Shown here: piece after piece, positions 53,422 through 64,000 of the stretch
How positions within the stretch are numbered: position 1 is the stretch's first letter
Layout: every line of letters starts with the position of its first letter
Source of the DNA: Falciphora oryzae
Taxonomy: Eukaryota; Ascomycota; Sordariomycetes; Magnaporthales; Magnaporthaceae
Assembly: GCA_000733355.1 (NCBI GenBank)
Contig: JNVV01000001.1
Span: 201,811 to 265,810, forward strand
Length of the DNA: 64,000 nucleotides
Direction: 5' to 3'
Position numbers and translations under genes: made by a program
The notes under the pieces: generated by a model
The model's input: only the letters and a program-made list of their open reading frames with translations
What the model was told of the DNA's origin: nothing
Databases searched by the model: none

Positions 53422-55700
53422 ATGCCTGCCAAGCAGTTGCCCCTCCCTTCCGCCAGCCTCGGCCCGGCTTCTCCGGACCAAGACCGGTCCAGACCACCGA
53501 CCATGGCCGGGCCAAACCTCGCTGGATTGCCCGAGGAGATCCTCCTCCATGTTTTATCATGTACGCCATTTAGCCTTTTAACTTGCACAATGGCTTTTCA
53601 ACATACTCCCCCCTCGTCTCCTTGCATTTACCAGCGCATCCCATATGAGAGCCTTCCTGCACTATGGATTGACTGACTGCTCTTACCCCCAGTTCTTGAA
53701 CCCAAGGACATCACCCGTCTCCAGGCAGCGTCCCGGAGGTTTTGTTCGCTCTTCCGTGATAACGTCTACTGGCGCTCAATATGCTTCCAGGAATCCAGCT
53801 TCCTAGAGGCCTTCAATCGCCGGTCGGCTCTCCTTAGAGCGGGGCGCTTCCCCTTTGACCTCCCACCCCGCACCGACAACGATGTCTCGTCCGCATCATC
53901 GACGTCGTCTCCACGGCCGTCTCGTCAAGGGCGAGGGCTATCAACCGGCCTCGAGCGAAACGCCATGGAAAACGAGAGGGCCCGTATTATTGCTAACTGG
54001 GACCTGACCTACCCGGGCGAGAACGTGTCGTGGTACGACGAGTACATCCAGCGGCACGGCCACATCACCGTCAGCTGGTTCCAGCTGCCGCGCACCCGGG
54101 ACGGCAACCTGATGTCGGAACCCATCGAGGCTAGGGGCGTCGCTCTCTATAGTCCGGACGACCCATCGGCAGCAGGGGACGTAGACCCCCGATCCCAGGG
54201 GCCAGGAGGCGCCCTCTTCGCCGTGTCCCCGCTCGACGACGGCTCCGTGTGTTTGTGGGATGTGAACGGGAGCAAAGGCCGGCGGGGCGCGATCTGTGGC
54301 AAGAGCCATACGGAAATTCTTTTTATCGACGGACCTGGCGGTGATAACAGCAGGCGCTCCAAGAGGGTGGACTCGGGCGTCACCGAGTGCGTTGCTGTGG
54401 ACAGCTACCGGAAACGGGCGTTTGTGGCTGTGCAGTGCCGTAAGTCCAGCCAGTCATGTAACTGGTGGCTACGTTCCGTGATACTGACCAACCATGTCGT
54501 AAATTAGACCTGCTAGAAATCGATCTGGAAAGGCTCGCGGTTGTCGGTTGCGAGTCGTTCCCGTGGTCCATAACCACACTGTCGACCACCAATCCCACCC
54601 TACCCCTGACGGTTGGGACCACGTCGGGCATACACCTGTACGACTACCGGGCGAGAGGCTCTGCCGCCACGACAGTCCTCAACGGCGGGGCGGATGGGGG
54701 CATTGACGGGTTCGACAGGCTGGGGGCGACCGACTACTACAGGCGGAGCATACGAGCGCTGTTCGATGACGAGCCGTTGCCTCCTTGCGCCTCGCTCACC
54801 CAACCGGGGCCCCTGAGCATACTGCACCTAGGCCAGTCGGGCGCCGCGGCATCGGCGGGTGACGACATCTACGTGGCCGGGCGCTTCTCCAACATTCTAC
54901 ACTACGACCGCCGCAAGTTCCCCGCCATCAGTGGCTCCATCTTCTCGGGCGCGCGGCTCTGCGCCATGACGTCGCTGCCGTACCCCTTCTCGGCCAGCGA
55001 TAGCGAGCGCAGGCGGAAAGGACAGCTGTCGCTAGGCCAGATCCAGGTGACCAAGGCCGCCAGTGGCTGCACACTGGTGGCGTGCGGCGAGTACAACACC
55101 AAAGGGTCCCTGGAGCTCTACAATCTTGAGTCGGAGAGGAGGCTTCCAGGCGGCGGCGGCAGCACCAAGTCGGACGACTGGATGCTGCAAAACCGTCAGA
55201 CATCGTCACAATCGAAGCTGTTGTCGGTGGCCAACCACGGGACCAGACTCGTCTTCTCCAACGGGTCCGGCCTGCTGAAGTGGCTCGAGCGCGACGGGTT
55301 CACCGAGGTGAGGCGCTGTAGGATAGGCGACTGTGAGAGTGGCGGTGTCAACAACGCCAGCGGCGGGGGACAACAACAGGGCCTCTCTCTTTTCAGTTCG
55401 ATGCCCGGGTCGGACGACTTGGCGAGGAAGCTGCTCCCGGCCCATCAAGGGCGGAGTGGCAGCGGTGCGGTCAACGACAACGACATCGTCTTCTGGACGG
55501 GCGAGAAGCTGGGCCTCGTCGGATTCTCGGCCAAGGCGGGATTCACGACGGACGAGTTCGAAGAGGAATCCCGGTCGGCCGAGGAGCTGGAGAAGGAGAA
55601 GGCGGAGAGAGACTACAGCGAGCGGGTCCGAAGGGCGCTGCAAAGGCAAGCCGAGGACGCCAGATTCGTCCAAGGCCTTGGTCTCGGGGCTGGTGTGTGA
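53422..55700 (+). CDS. F-box protein with beta-propeller-like C-terminus
   Basis: Three exons, 53422-53560, 53693-54439 and 54508-55700, encode 692 aa. An F-box spans the first intron: LAGLPEEILLHVLSFLEPKD ITRLQAASRRFCSLFRDNVYW. The rest has WD-like strands (GALFAVSPLDDGSVCLWDVNG, VTECVAVDSYRKRAFVAVQ, TLPLTVGTTSGIHLYDYRA, GDDIYVAGRFSNILHYDRRK, GCTLVACGEYNTKGSLELYN) that should form a substrate-binding propeller. The C-terminus is a charged helix (ESRSAEELEKEKAERDYSERV). F-box proteins link SCF ubiquitin ligase to substrates. A second in-frame ATG (53503, MAGPNLAGLPEEI) is an equally likely start. Confidence 0.88.
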
Positions 55701-56951
55701 GCCAACAAGGAAGCGACATGGAGAAAAAATTCAAAGCAAAAGAGAAAGAAAAAAAAAATGACGACAGCGGCTGCGCGCCACACGGCGCGTCGCGGTTGGG
55801 ACGGGCCCGACGCCAGGATACACAGGTGGCCCAGCTGATCAGTGGGAATCAGGATTGCCCACCACGCCGACGCAGGTTATTTCACCAGCGGCAAGGCAAG
55901 GACAGCACGAGAGCAATGTTCCCGGCCCATGCATACCTTAGTGGCCCTCTGTCCAGCCAAATCAAAGCGTCTGACCTTGTCCTTGCAAGATGCAACCGAA
56001 TCTGAAAGTCGAGGCGAGAAGATTCAAGGATGTTGATGCATGCAGAATGTCAATATCAAACAAACACGGCGGACGATCCCACCTTCCCACCTTACCCACC
56101 AGATATTCCGGTCGCACCATTCCCGTCTGTGGTCGGTTGCACCATTCGTCGATTGAGGGGACCTCCGAGAGTGAAGCTGCCCAAGGGTCCATTGGGCTCG
56201 CGTGGACGTGGTTGATCAGCGAGTGGATAGATGATTGCTGCGCGCGTGGAGACGGAGTCGTGGTGTGGTGGGCGCGTCCAATATAAATCCTTATTCGCGG
56301 GCGTAGAGGTCGATGCAACTTCACCTGCTCCGTCTGCTGGCTCGAGAGGCGGGTCGATATCCTACGTGGGCGGTATTGGCAACAGCTGCATGCACGCGTT
56401 GTGAAGTCAGGAATCAACGCAATGCCGTGCTCGTACTATCCATCGCATGCTCAAGGTTGGCGATAATGCACCCGCCTCAGTATCAAGGTGCTATTCGCAG
56501 GCCGGTGGGCGGACGGCACTTGAGCGGACACCGGGCATGGATGCACTGGAACTCTCTCGAGGAGTGGTGCCGAGGGGCCGTCACCTGTGGCGCTGGAAAA
56601 TGAGGCAGCCAGTTAGAGTGCTGGACGCAGCCTCCTTGGCCAATGACGTCGCCAAGCTCCCCAACGACGTGGAGAAAAAAGAGGCTCGCCTGGCCCGGCG
56701 GGGTTCCCTGGCCTTTGTCGCCCGGACCAGCGCGGGGATTTTCCCAGTCCAGACGAGCAGGACAGTCCAGGATCAATTCAGCACACACCAACCACCGCCC
56801 AACACGGACCAGGGCGGGGTGGGCAGGCGGGCTGACTGCTTGGGTCGACTGCTTGGGTCCCAGTGGACCCGTTTGCAAGCGTGGGCTGACTGCTGAGTGG
56901 TGGTTATTCTGTTGATGTTTGCTGTGTCGTGTATGAGGTGCAGCAAGCAGG

Positions 56952-56989
<38 letters not shown>

Positions 56990-58930
56990 TGGCCATCCAG
57001 AGCGAAACCCGTCGCCAAGTCAAGTGAACGGCCGCGTGGATCGGTGTGTTGTCAACCGATGCTGCTCGAGGGCACCGGGCCGTCAACTCAAAGGCCGAGA
57101 GCGCCGAGATGGCTGCCGGCTTGTTGGCAGAAAGCGAGAGCGATGCTGTTGCTGCAAAAGGACGGCGCCTCCCGGGGGACGACGACGGGGGTGCCTTTTT
57201 GGGCGCACCTTTGAGCAGGCCTGGCAAGAGCACGGGCTTCGTGGTGAACAAAACACCGTCTGATGGACATCAAGATCGAATAACCCTGGCGGCTGCATTG
57301 GTGATAACCATGGGTCGGAAGCAGACAAAATCCAACGCAGTGACGCAGGTGGAAAGACTAGGAAGGATCTGCAGGACCTGACTCCTGTCAACGCCGGGTC
57401 TGTGTGCGCTCTTCCGGCATTGAGTGAAGGGCGGCGATCTGATGCACGAGGGTGGCAAGGGATGAGGCCATCGAGGAAGCGATCCTGGAGATGAAGAGAT
57501 GCATTTCGAAAGAAAGCGCTCGCACAGGTTTTTCGAGAAGAGGGAGAAACGGCAAGTCGCATCCATCCAGATGCAGAAGATCTTTTTCTTTCTTTTTTCT
57601 CTCCTTCTTTTTTCCCCTCTTCTTTCCTTCCGCGCCATCCTCTCCATCGCACCTGCCCACCATGAACCAAAAGTGGTGGCCGGAAGGCGGGATGCGCGCC
57701 CAACCATCAAATCATCTCGGACCACGGACCACCCTCGGCGCAGGAAGGATGGAGTTGAGCTCGCAACGCACACCGCTTCAGCGTCAGGGCTCAACACCAG
57801 TGCCACCCAATCTGCGGCCGACGCAGGGGAAGCAGATGGGAAAGGCCTAACTGCAAACGCAGAATCTGGCTTGGGCTTCATGCACGCGTCAGCCCTTTCC
57901 TTTTTTTTTCTTCCTTTTTCTTTTTTTTTTTTTTGTCGTCCAATTTTTCCGCAGCAAATATTCCCCGGCCGCTGGTCAGCGACAGCGAAGCTAGGTTGTT
58001 GCTGGCTTTGCCCCCCTGGGAGATCTCCCCACAGCGCCCTCCCTCCCATTGGGCTTCCGTGCTCGGCTGGACATGCTTGGACACGACGCTGGCGGCGCCG
58101 TGCTTTGCTGCCGTGGCGATAGCGGGACCGCAGCGGGAGAGCGTGCGTCCCCTCGACCTATGGCCAGGCCATCCCTCTGCCCTTCTCTGGGCTCCTCTGG
58201 TCTCTCCTTACTCGTCCGGCCTCCCCGTCCAACCTATCTACCTCTTCCTAGGCCCGCGCCCTGGATCTGCTGGTTACTCTTTCTCCTCTCCTCCCTCCCT
58301 TTCTCCTGTCCAGTGACTGCCTTCCCTTCTCCCAAAATGTCCCTTGCGACTTGATTTACTGTGCCCTCCCCGGTGTTTATTGCATGTTCCTGGCCTAAAG
58401 CGAGGCTGCAGACCAGTACAACTCGCAGCGGTGTCACTTTGTAAGCTGCCGCACCCAGCTTGCTTCCCCTCATCTCCCACCTACCTTTTTTGTACCGTCT
58501 ATTTTGTACATCCACCGCCGCCGCCGCCGCCGTCGCCGCAGCGAAAGCGAAATAATAATTCATAGCCAGAAAAGGCAAAAATCAAAAAAGGCGCCGCCGC
58601 ACGTCACCAGCACTGCCACTACACTAACACTCAGTGGACGGCACACACACCCACCCCCCTCGCGCGAGCACTCACACCACACCTGCACCGTACGTACGCC
58701 GTTAGCCCCCCTGCACCACACCATCTCTTTTCTACTCCCCCGCTACTCCCGTCTTCTTTTCTCCCTCCTCCTGCCTCTCGCCTCCTGGGCGCTGTCATTT
58801 CGATTCTTCCGCTCACTACTGTCCTCGCACACAAAACAGAGCCCCCGGGCTCGCCGTCTGTGTTCCCTGTCTCCGCTGCTCTTGTCAGGGGCTAGCTCGC
58901 GGCCGCCTCCCCCTCGATCTGTTCCTGAGC
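55701..58930. other. Long intergenic region, 3.2 kb, with homopolymer and CT tracts
   Basis: No supported gene on either strand. It contains a run of 32 A (56954-56985), T/C-rich tracts (57580-57640 and 57898-57935), a long pyrimidine-rich leader (58140-58320) and a (CCG)n run (about 58511-58541). The last 700 bp probably form the long promoter and leader of the SprT-like gene. Confidence 0.55.
56954..56985 (+). repeat. Homopolymer of 32 A
   Basis: An uninterrupted A32 run in a GC-rich setting, with AGGGC before it and GGGCTGG after. No gene-like sequence precedes it, so a retroposed cDNA tail is not supported. Confidence 0.9.
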
Positions 58931-58945
58931 ATGCTCAATGGCTGA
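58931..58945 (+). promoter_or_regulatory. uORF overlapping the SprT-like start codon
   Basis: ATG CTC AAT GGC TGA starts 7 bases before the main ATG (58938) in another frame and ends inside the coding region. A ribosome that initiates at 58931 passes the main start, so the uORF could lower or condition translation. Confidence 0.6.
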
Positions 58946-60290
58946 GTGGGTGGGCCGTGGAGGGATTCCCCCGTACCCATCACCTGACCACTTCTCGTCC
59001 TATGACCCCCGCGGTGTTGGCTTCTGTGGGGAGGACCGGTTTGGCCAGCCGCGCTATGGTGGCGACTGGAGGGATGATAGGCGAGACGACAGCCGAGCCG
59101 ACCTCGCCGGGGTTCAAGAATGGGATCTTGCGAGCGCCAGTCCGTCGCCCCCGTTAGTTGGGCCTCCGTCGGGCCAACCCTCCGTCTTCTTCGTCCGGGC
59201 AGACCACCCGAAGCCTCCGAGTCCGCCGCTGCCGCTTATGCACCCGCAACCGCAAGCCCACAAGCATCAGCTCCAGAGCCCAGGGTCCTATGCCCCCCTC
59301 ATGGAGAGGACCTCGTCCGGCATCTCCATCTCCACCGACCCCCTCCCTGAATGTTCGCGCTGCTGCACCAAGGATGAGGACGACTTGGACCTCATGACAG
59401 ATGAGGAGGCGGCGCGGATCGTGGTAGAGCAGAAGGCCGACTTCCTGCGCCGGCACCCAGACTCGGCCCACGAGCGAATCCTCCGGAGTCTTGTGCACCC
59501 GCGCGCGGCTGAGGCCGACTTCGAACTCGACGACGCCGCCCTTGGCAGCATATTCTCGGCCACGAACGAGATCTTCTTCGGCGGCCGCCTGACCAGCCGC
59601 GTTGACTGGGACTGGTCACACTGGTCTACGGGCGACAAGTACGCGGCCAAGATCATTGGCACCACGGCCATGCGGCGCTCGCGGCGCCTGCTTGGTTACG
59701 AGACTCTCATCGTCCTGTCCTCGCCCATTCTACGCGATGCCCGCTACAGCCGCCGCCTTCTCATCTCGACCTTCCTGCACGAGCTCATCCACAGCTACCT
59801 CTTCATCATGTGTGGCCACCGCGCCCGTCTCTGCGGCGGCCACACGCCCGGCTTCAGGAAAATCGCGAGTCTGATCGACGACTTTGCCGGGCCGGGGACG
59901 CTGCACCTGCGCGAGATGGAGGCCGATCTGGAGCGCTTCCGCCTCCCGCCCAAGGGTCAAGTGCTGCCCCCGCCGCTGCAGCAGCAGTACCAGTACCACC
60001 ACCAGGTTCAAGAGCAGCACCACCACCATCACCACCACCACTACCACTACCACCACCACAATCCTCGGAAGCATCAGCAGTACCCTCATGCTGCCAACTG
60101 CAACTACGATCGCCCATGCTGCGACGGCGGCGGCTGGGAAGCGGGAGGCTCTCACGACGAGTGGGATTGCGCCGTCATCCCGCAGCAGCAGCAGATGCAA
60201 CTGCCGCAGCTACCTCCTGTGGTCTCGCGACCACCGCTGGTCGTGTCCATGACCCAGCATACGTTTGGCCCACAGCGTGATCTGTGGTGA
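58938..60290 (+). CDS. SprT-like metalloprotease
   Basis: Single-exon gene, 450 aa. The first ~150 residues are Pro/Gly-rich and disordered. Residues ~190-335 are a SprT-like domain: LGSIFSATNEIFFGGRLTSRV, WDWSHWSTGDKYAAKIIGTT, and the zinc motif ISTFLHELIHSYLF (H281-E-L-I-H285) with the third ligand region GHTPGFRKI. Spartan-type proteases cut DNA-protein crosslinks, while other members act as wall or nuclear proteases. The C-terminus is a His/Gln low-complexity tail (about 59985-60070 codes a run of His and Tyr), then QQQQMQLPQLPP. No zinc-ribbon, PIP-box or UBZ module is visible, unlike classic Spartan. An upstream ATG at 58931 opens a five-codon overlapping uORF. Confidence 0.85.
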   Translation: MAEWVGRGGIPPYPSPDHFSSYDPRGVGFCGEDRFGQPRYGGDWRDDRRDDSRADLAGVQEWDLASASPSPPLVGPPSGQPSVFFVRADHPKPPSPPLPLMHPQPQAHKHQLQSPGSYAPLMERTSSGISISTDPLPECSRCCTKDEDDLDLMTDEEAARIVVEQKADFLRRHPDSAHERILRSLVHPRAAEADFELDDAALGSIFSATNEIFFGGRLTSRVDWDWSHWSTGDKYAAKIIGTTAMRRSRRLLGYETLIVLSSPILRDARYSRRLLISTFLHELIHSYLFIMCGHRARLCGGHTPGFRKIASLIDDFAGPGTLHLREMEADLERFRLPPKGQVLPPPLQQQYQYHHQVQEQHHHHHHHHYHYHHHNPRKHQQYPHAANCNYDRPCCDGGGWEAGGSHDEWDCAVIPQQQQMQLPQLPPVVSRPPLVVSMTQHTFGPQRDLW

Positions 60291-61957
60291 TGAAAACATA
60301 CTGTGCGACTACTTCATTTTTGGGGACCTTTATCTTGGATATCCTGTCTTTTTTCCACACTCTTTTCCCTCCCTCCCTCGCTATCCCTACCCCTCTGTAT
60401 GTCTCCAACCTCACTAGTGCTACTCGGACGCACTCACGTTCTCCAGGCTTGTTACTATCCATGACCCCCTACCCCAAGGTTCACAGTCCACGATGGGTGC
60501 TATCATTTTTTCTTTTCTCTTTAGGCGTATTTGGACCATGATCTCTACGATTTTGTCTTATTTGTCTTTTGAAATTTTATACCACGCTGAGCGGCATGGC
60601 GATGGCGTTCTGTTCCTGTTGCATATAGCAGTGGGTATCTCGATATCCCACGTCCTATCTAAATTGTTGTTTATAGTACCAAAAGCCAATGTTGATTCAT
60701 ATTTTTGTTCTGTTTATTATTGCTGCCCTCCACAAGGTCGGCCTTGGCCATTCCTCTTGTTTTTCTCTTCGTTCTGAACACAGCATAGTGTAGATAGAGC
60801 CTCCAGTCTCACATGTGAAACCATTCTTCTGCACGCTGTCGCCACCCTGCACGTCAACGACGCTAGAGATGCGTGCACACATACTTGGGGCACGACTGAG
60901 GAGGAACCGTTCGATCTGCCGTGCTCTGTCTGACGCGCAGCCCTGGAACGTGGTCTGTTTTCGTGTGCGACGCTGCGCTAGGGATTTCCTCCAATCCCCT
61001 CTCTTCGCTTTGCTTCCTTGGACGTTTGCCACTCGCTCGTTTTTTTTTTTTTTTTTTGACGCCTGGTCGGCACCGAGGCTCGACGCTGTCGTGCTTCGCC
61101 ATCCCGGTCTGGCCGCCATGAGGTAGGTAGTTAGTAGGCTCGCGGGATACAACGGCACTTGGCCGGCTGGTACCGACCTAGTCAGGTAGGTAGACGCGTC
61201 TAGTTGTGTCGGCCACGCCGTGACATATCCCCCAGCTCCCGACGCCAAAGTCCCCTCCCCGCCTCCTGTATCGTCAAGGGGCTTTTTTAGGGCGCGGAGA
61301 CCACGAAGAGTTCTCGTCAAACGATTCCCCGGCTCGACATGGAAAAACTCCATCATGCATATCGAGATTCACTCCAACACCCGACTGCAGACCCGACAAC
61401 AACAGCCTCTCACTCTCTGGACAGGAAGCAGGCACGTTTCAGGTCCTGCCTCTACCTACAGCTCTGGAGCTGAAGCCCGCCAGGGCCTGCTTTCCTGGCT
61501 CTCCCCGACCGACCTAGCGCCGTGAAGCCCGTTGGAGATGATCGCAGTAGTTCTGGAATCCCGGGTGACTGGATTGGAGCAGCAAGATGGTTCTCGGACA
61601 CAAAGCAACTGTCTCCAATTTGCCTCTTTTCCCTCTCTCTTTGCTTCGCTCTTTCGTTCCGCGCCATTTACCTTCCTCCCTGCTACATCTCCATTGCTCG
61701 AAAATAAGTCACAGAACCCCTGATAAGATCCGTCGAGGCAATACGACGACGGAACGCAAAAGGACCGGGACCACAAGAGATCACTAAATCCGCTCTATTT
61801 ATTTATTCCCATGATTTTGTTTATCACCTCTATCTAGGTCCCCGAATAGGTTCATCTGTACCTATTTGACCTTCCCCGGACACAAAAATGAGGCGAGATG
61901 TAAGAACCGTAGCAAGAGCAAACAGAGAGAATAACGAAGCAGTGCACAAAGGCACAT
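60291..61957. other. Intergenic region between convergent genes
   Basis: 1.67 kb without a supported gene; a run of 18 T lies at 61040-61057. A minus-strand frame of 219 aa (60697-61356) crosses that run as a poly-Lys stretch and has no domain. Confidence 0.5.
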
Positions 61958-64000
61958 CTATAGCAGCTTCTTTACCTCGGCCACCAGCTCGTCCCTCGAC
62001 ACGAGCCGCCCGTCCTTCTCCGGGTGGTCCTTCGGCAGGCCCATGACCTTGAGTTTGACCTTGCCCTGCGCCAGCTCGTCCTCGCCCAGGATGACGGCCA
62101 GGGGCACGCCGCCGTCCTCGGCCACCTTGAACTGGTTCTGCAGCTTGGGCTTGACCTTTGCCGAGAACTCGGCCTTGATCCCAGCGTCCCAGAGCTGCCG
62201 CGCCACTGAGATGCGCTCGGGGAGCAGGCCCGTGAAGTCCTTGCCGCCGCCAAACGCCATGACGTAGACGTCCACCTCGTTCTGCCTGACGGCCGCCGAG
62301 CCCTGCTCCGCCGCCTGCCGCTTCTGGCGCGCGCTCATGATGCTAAAGATGCGGTCGACGCCGAATGAGATGCCCACGCAGGGTATCTGGCCCTTGTCGC
62401 CCTTGCCGCTGAACATGCCCACCAAGTCGTCGTAGCGCCCTCCCGCCGCGATGCTGCCTACGCCCACAGTCGGGTCGTCTGACCGGTCGTCGTCCTCGCT
62501 CGCCTTCTTCTTTGGTGCCTTCTTCTTTGCCGGCGCTGCTGCGGGAGCTGCGGCCTCAGTGGACTCACTTGCCGCCGCATCCGCTGCTGGCTCAACGACG
62601 GGCACGACGACGGGGGCCATCGCGGGGGCGGAGCCCTCTGTTACGACTTCGTAGATGACACCGGTGTAGTAGTCCAAACCGCGGGCTAGCGAGAGATCGA
62701 ACGAGACTCTGTCCGTAACTCCGAAGGCCTCGAGGTAGGCGAAAAGTAGACTCATGTCCTCAATGCCTTTCTTGCCGAACTCGTTTTCTGACAGCTTCTT
62801 ATCTTGCTGCAGCAGGGAAATGATGTCCTTGCCGCCCTTGTGCTTTACGTACTCGCCAATGGTGTCGGCAACCTCGTCCGTGAGGCCCTTCTCCAACATC
62901 TCCTTCTTGACCTCGGACCACGGCATCTGAGATCCCACGCCCGCGTCAGCAGCCAATTACGAGAAGTCACGAGAAGCGCGGACCCGTGATTTTGAGAGTT
63001 CCTACCTTATCCAGCTTATCCACAGCCGAGCTGATAGACCGAATCTTCTCCTGCGGGACGCCGGCCACCTGGAACAGCCCGTCCAGGACCTTTCGGTGGT
63101 TGACCTTGATGGTGAAGTTGTCGAACTCGAGCGCGGTGAAGACCTCGACGATGATGCGCAGGATCTCGGCGTCGGGGATCATGGGGTCGTAGATGCCGGC
63201 AACGTCGAAATCGCACTGGTAAAACTCCCGCATCCTCCCCTTGGCGACGGCCGGCTGGTCCCTCCGGTAGACCTTTGCGATCTGGAACCGCTTGAGCTGT
63301 TTTATGTCCGTGTTCATGGCCAGGTACCGCGCCAGGGGCACCGTCAGGTCGTAACGTAATGAGCACAGCTCGCCGCCCTGGTCCGCCAGGTCGTATATGA
63401 GCTTGCTGTCCTCTCCATACCTACACAACGCCCTTCGCGTTAGCACCAAGCCGTCCTCCAGGAAGTGCCTTCCTCATCCAGAGATATCTGCCCCCGCTCA
63501 GGTGTTGTGTTGCTTACTTTCCGCTCAGGATCTCCTTCAACTCGAAGACCGGCGTGTCAAGATTCGTTCCGCCGTGGCGCTTAAAGACCTCGGTAATGGC
63601 CTGGAAGATGCGATCCCTGCGGCAAGGCGGAGGCGGGCGCCCATTGCATCAGCAACCGACCTCATTGTGGCATGGCGAGGGCGCATTATGCGCATCTCTC
63701 GCCTCGAAGCTCCGACGCCATGGCTACTGACCTAAGGATCATGTCCTTCCTGTCCCCTACACGCGGGCGAGCAAGTTAGCACCAAGTAGGAAGTCGGGAT
63801 GTCTAGGTCCGAGCCCAGCACGGTGGGAAGCATTGATCCACGAGATGGGCATGAAACGCCCCGTTTCGAAGCCAAACATACAGTCCCGAGTGCCCTTGGG
63901 CGTCTTGAGCTTGAAGCTCGCCTTCTTGTCGTCCTTTTTGCCCATTTTTGCGACGTCGAGCTCGGAGGAGTCACGCGATGTCGCGCCGCCGTCGACGGCC
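61958..64000 (-). CDS. HTS1: Histidyl-tRNA synthetase (5' end beyond the window)
   Basis: Exons from the 5' side: 64000/63945-63882, 63756-63732 (25 nt), 63616-63518, 63420-63006 and 62926-61958; 523 aa from the ATG at 63945. Class II aaRS features are intact: [36 protein letters not shown], motif 1/2 region [16 protein letters not shown] and [27 protein letters not shown] and [17 protein letters not shown], then [10 protein letters not shown] and a C-terminal anticodon-binding domain ([40 protein letters not shown]). A ~70-residue Ala/Lys-rich insertion follows [11 protein letters not shown]. Upstream of 63945 the same frame is open to the window edge (SSELDVAK before the Met), so a longer, probably mitochondrial form starting outside the window is likely, as in yeast HTS1. 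Confidence 0.93.

Noticed and set aside
56954..56985. Poly-A tail of a retroposed gene or LINE
   Set aside because: No open frame, target duplication or gene-like sequence precedes the run.

Overview
The window is a 64 kb piece of a filamentous ascomycete (Pezizomycotina) nuclear chromosome, probably from a Sordariomycete. The evidence is a GC-rich gene space, short introns (about 49-132 nt with GTAAGT/GTGAGT/GTACGC donors and CTAAC branch sites), and gene families typical of these fungi: HET-domain, NACHT, HSPA12-like Hsp70, Kar5/Tht1 and CBM18 chitinase. Exon borders below were worked out by hand from splice signals and reading phase; every multi-exon total given is a whole number of codons. 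No tRNA, rRNA or CRISPR array was seen.

Layout. 0.2-0.5 kb: N-terminal relic of a HET gene (-). 2.2-3.0 kb: Ala/Pro-rich protein (+). 4.0-5.8 kb: C3HC zinc-finger Rsm1/NIPA-like protein (-), divergent from 3'(2'),5'-bisphosphate nucleotidase MET22/HAL2 (+, 6.3-7.6 kb). 7.8-8.6 kb: mitochondrial ribosomal protein L6 (-). 9.4-11.1 kb: Kar5/Tht1 nuclear-fusion protein (+). 12.3-12.7 kb: small secreted precursor with two near-identical Kex2-bounded peptides, and a third decayed unit beyond its stop codon. 13.3-15.8 kb: protein kinase with a WD40-like C-terminus (+). 16.4-18.1 kb: single-pass membrane protein of unknown function (-). 18.8-20.3 kb: secreted GH43 exo-beta-1,3-galactanase-like enzyme (-). 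21.5-23.8 kb: HET gene (+) preceded by an in-frame 24-bp octapeptide repeat and cut by in-frame stops. 23.9-24.1 kb: complete solo LTR with a 5-bp target duplication. 24.4-27.2 kb: membrane protein with five tandem Cys modules (-). 27.9-30.1 kb: HSPA12-type Hsp70-like ATPase (-), divergent from a coiled-coil protein (+, 30.6-32.2 kb). 33.6-33.9 kb: 74-aa Cys-rich protein (+). 36.4-39.1 kb: NACHT STAND NTPase broken by three frameshifts (-). 41.1-43.7 kb: Mam3/CNNM transporter (+). 44.3-46.3 kb: CBM18/GH18 chitinase (-). 47.7-51.0 kb: large two-TM protein (-). 53.4-55.7 kb: F-box/beta-propeller protein (+). 58.9-60.3 kb: SprT-like metalloprotease (+). 62.0-64.0 kb: histidyl-tRNA synthetase (-), running into the window edge.

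The window mixes conserved housekeeping genes at both ends and in the middle (MET22, MRPL6, KAR5, MAM3, HTS1) with fast-evolving self/non-self or surface genes between them: two HET loci, a NACHT gene, a kinase-WD40, an Hsp70-like/coiled-coil pair and a Cys-module receptor-like protein. All three classical incompatibility-type loci (HET, HET, NACHT) are damaged. The most novel-looking items are the repeat-peptide precursor at 12.3 kb, the five-module membrane protein at 24.4-27.2 kb, and the octapeptide repeat fused in frame to the HET domain at 21.5 kb.
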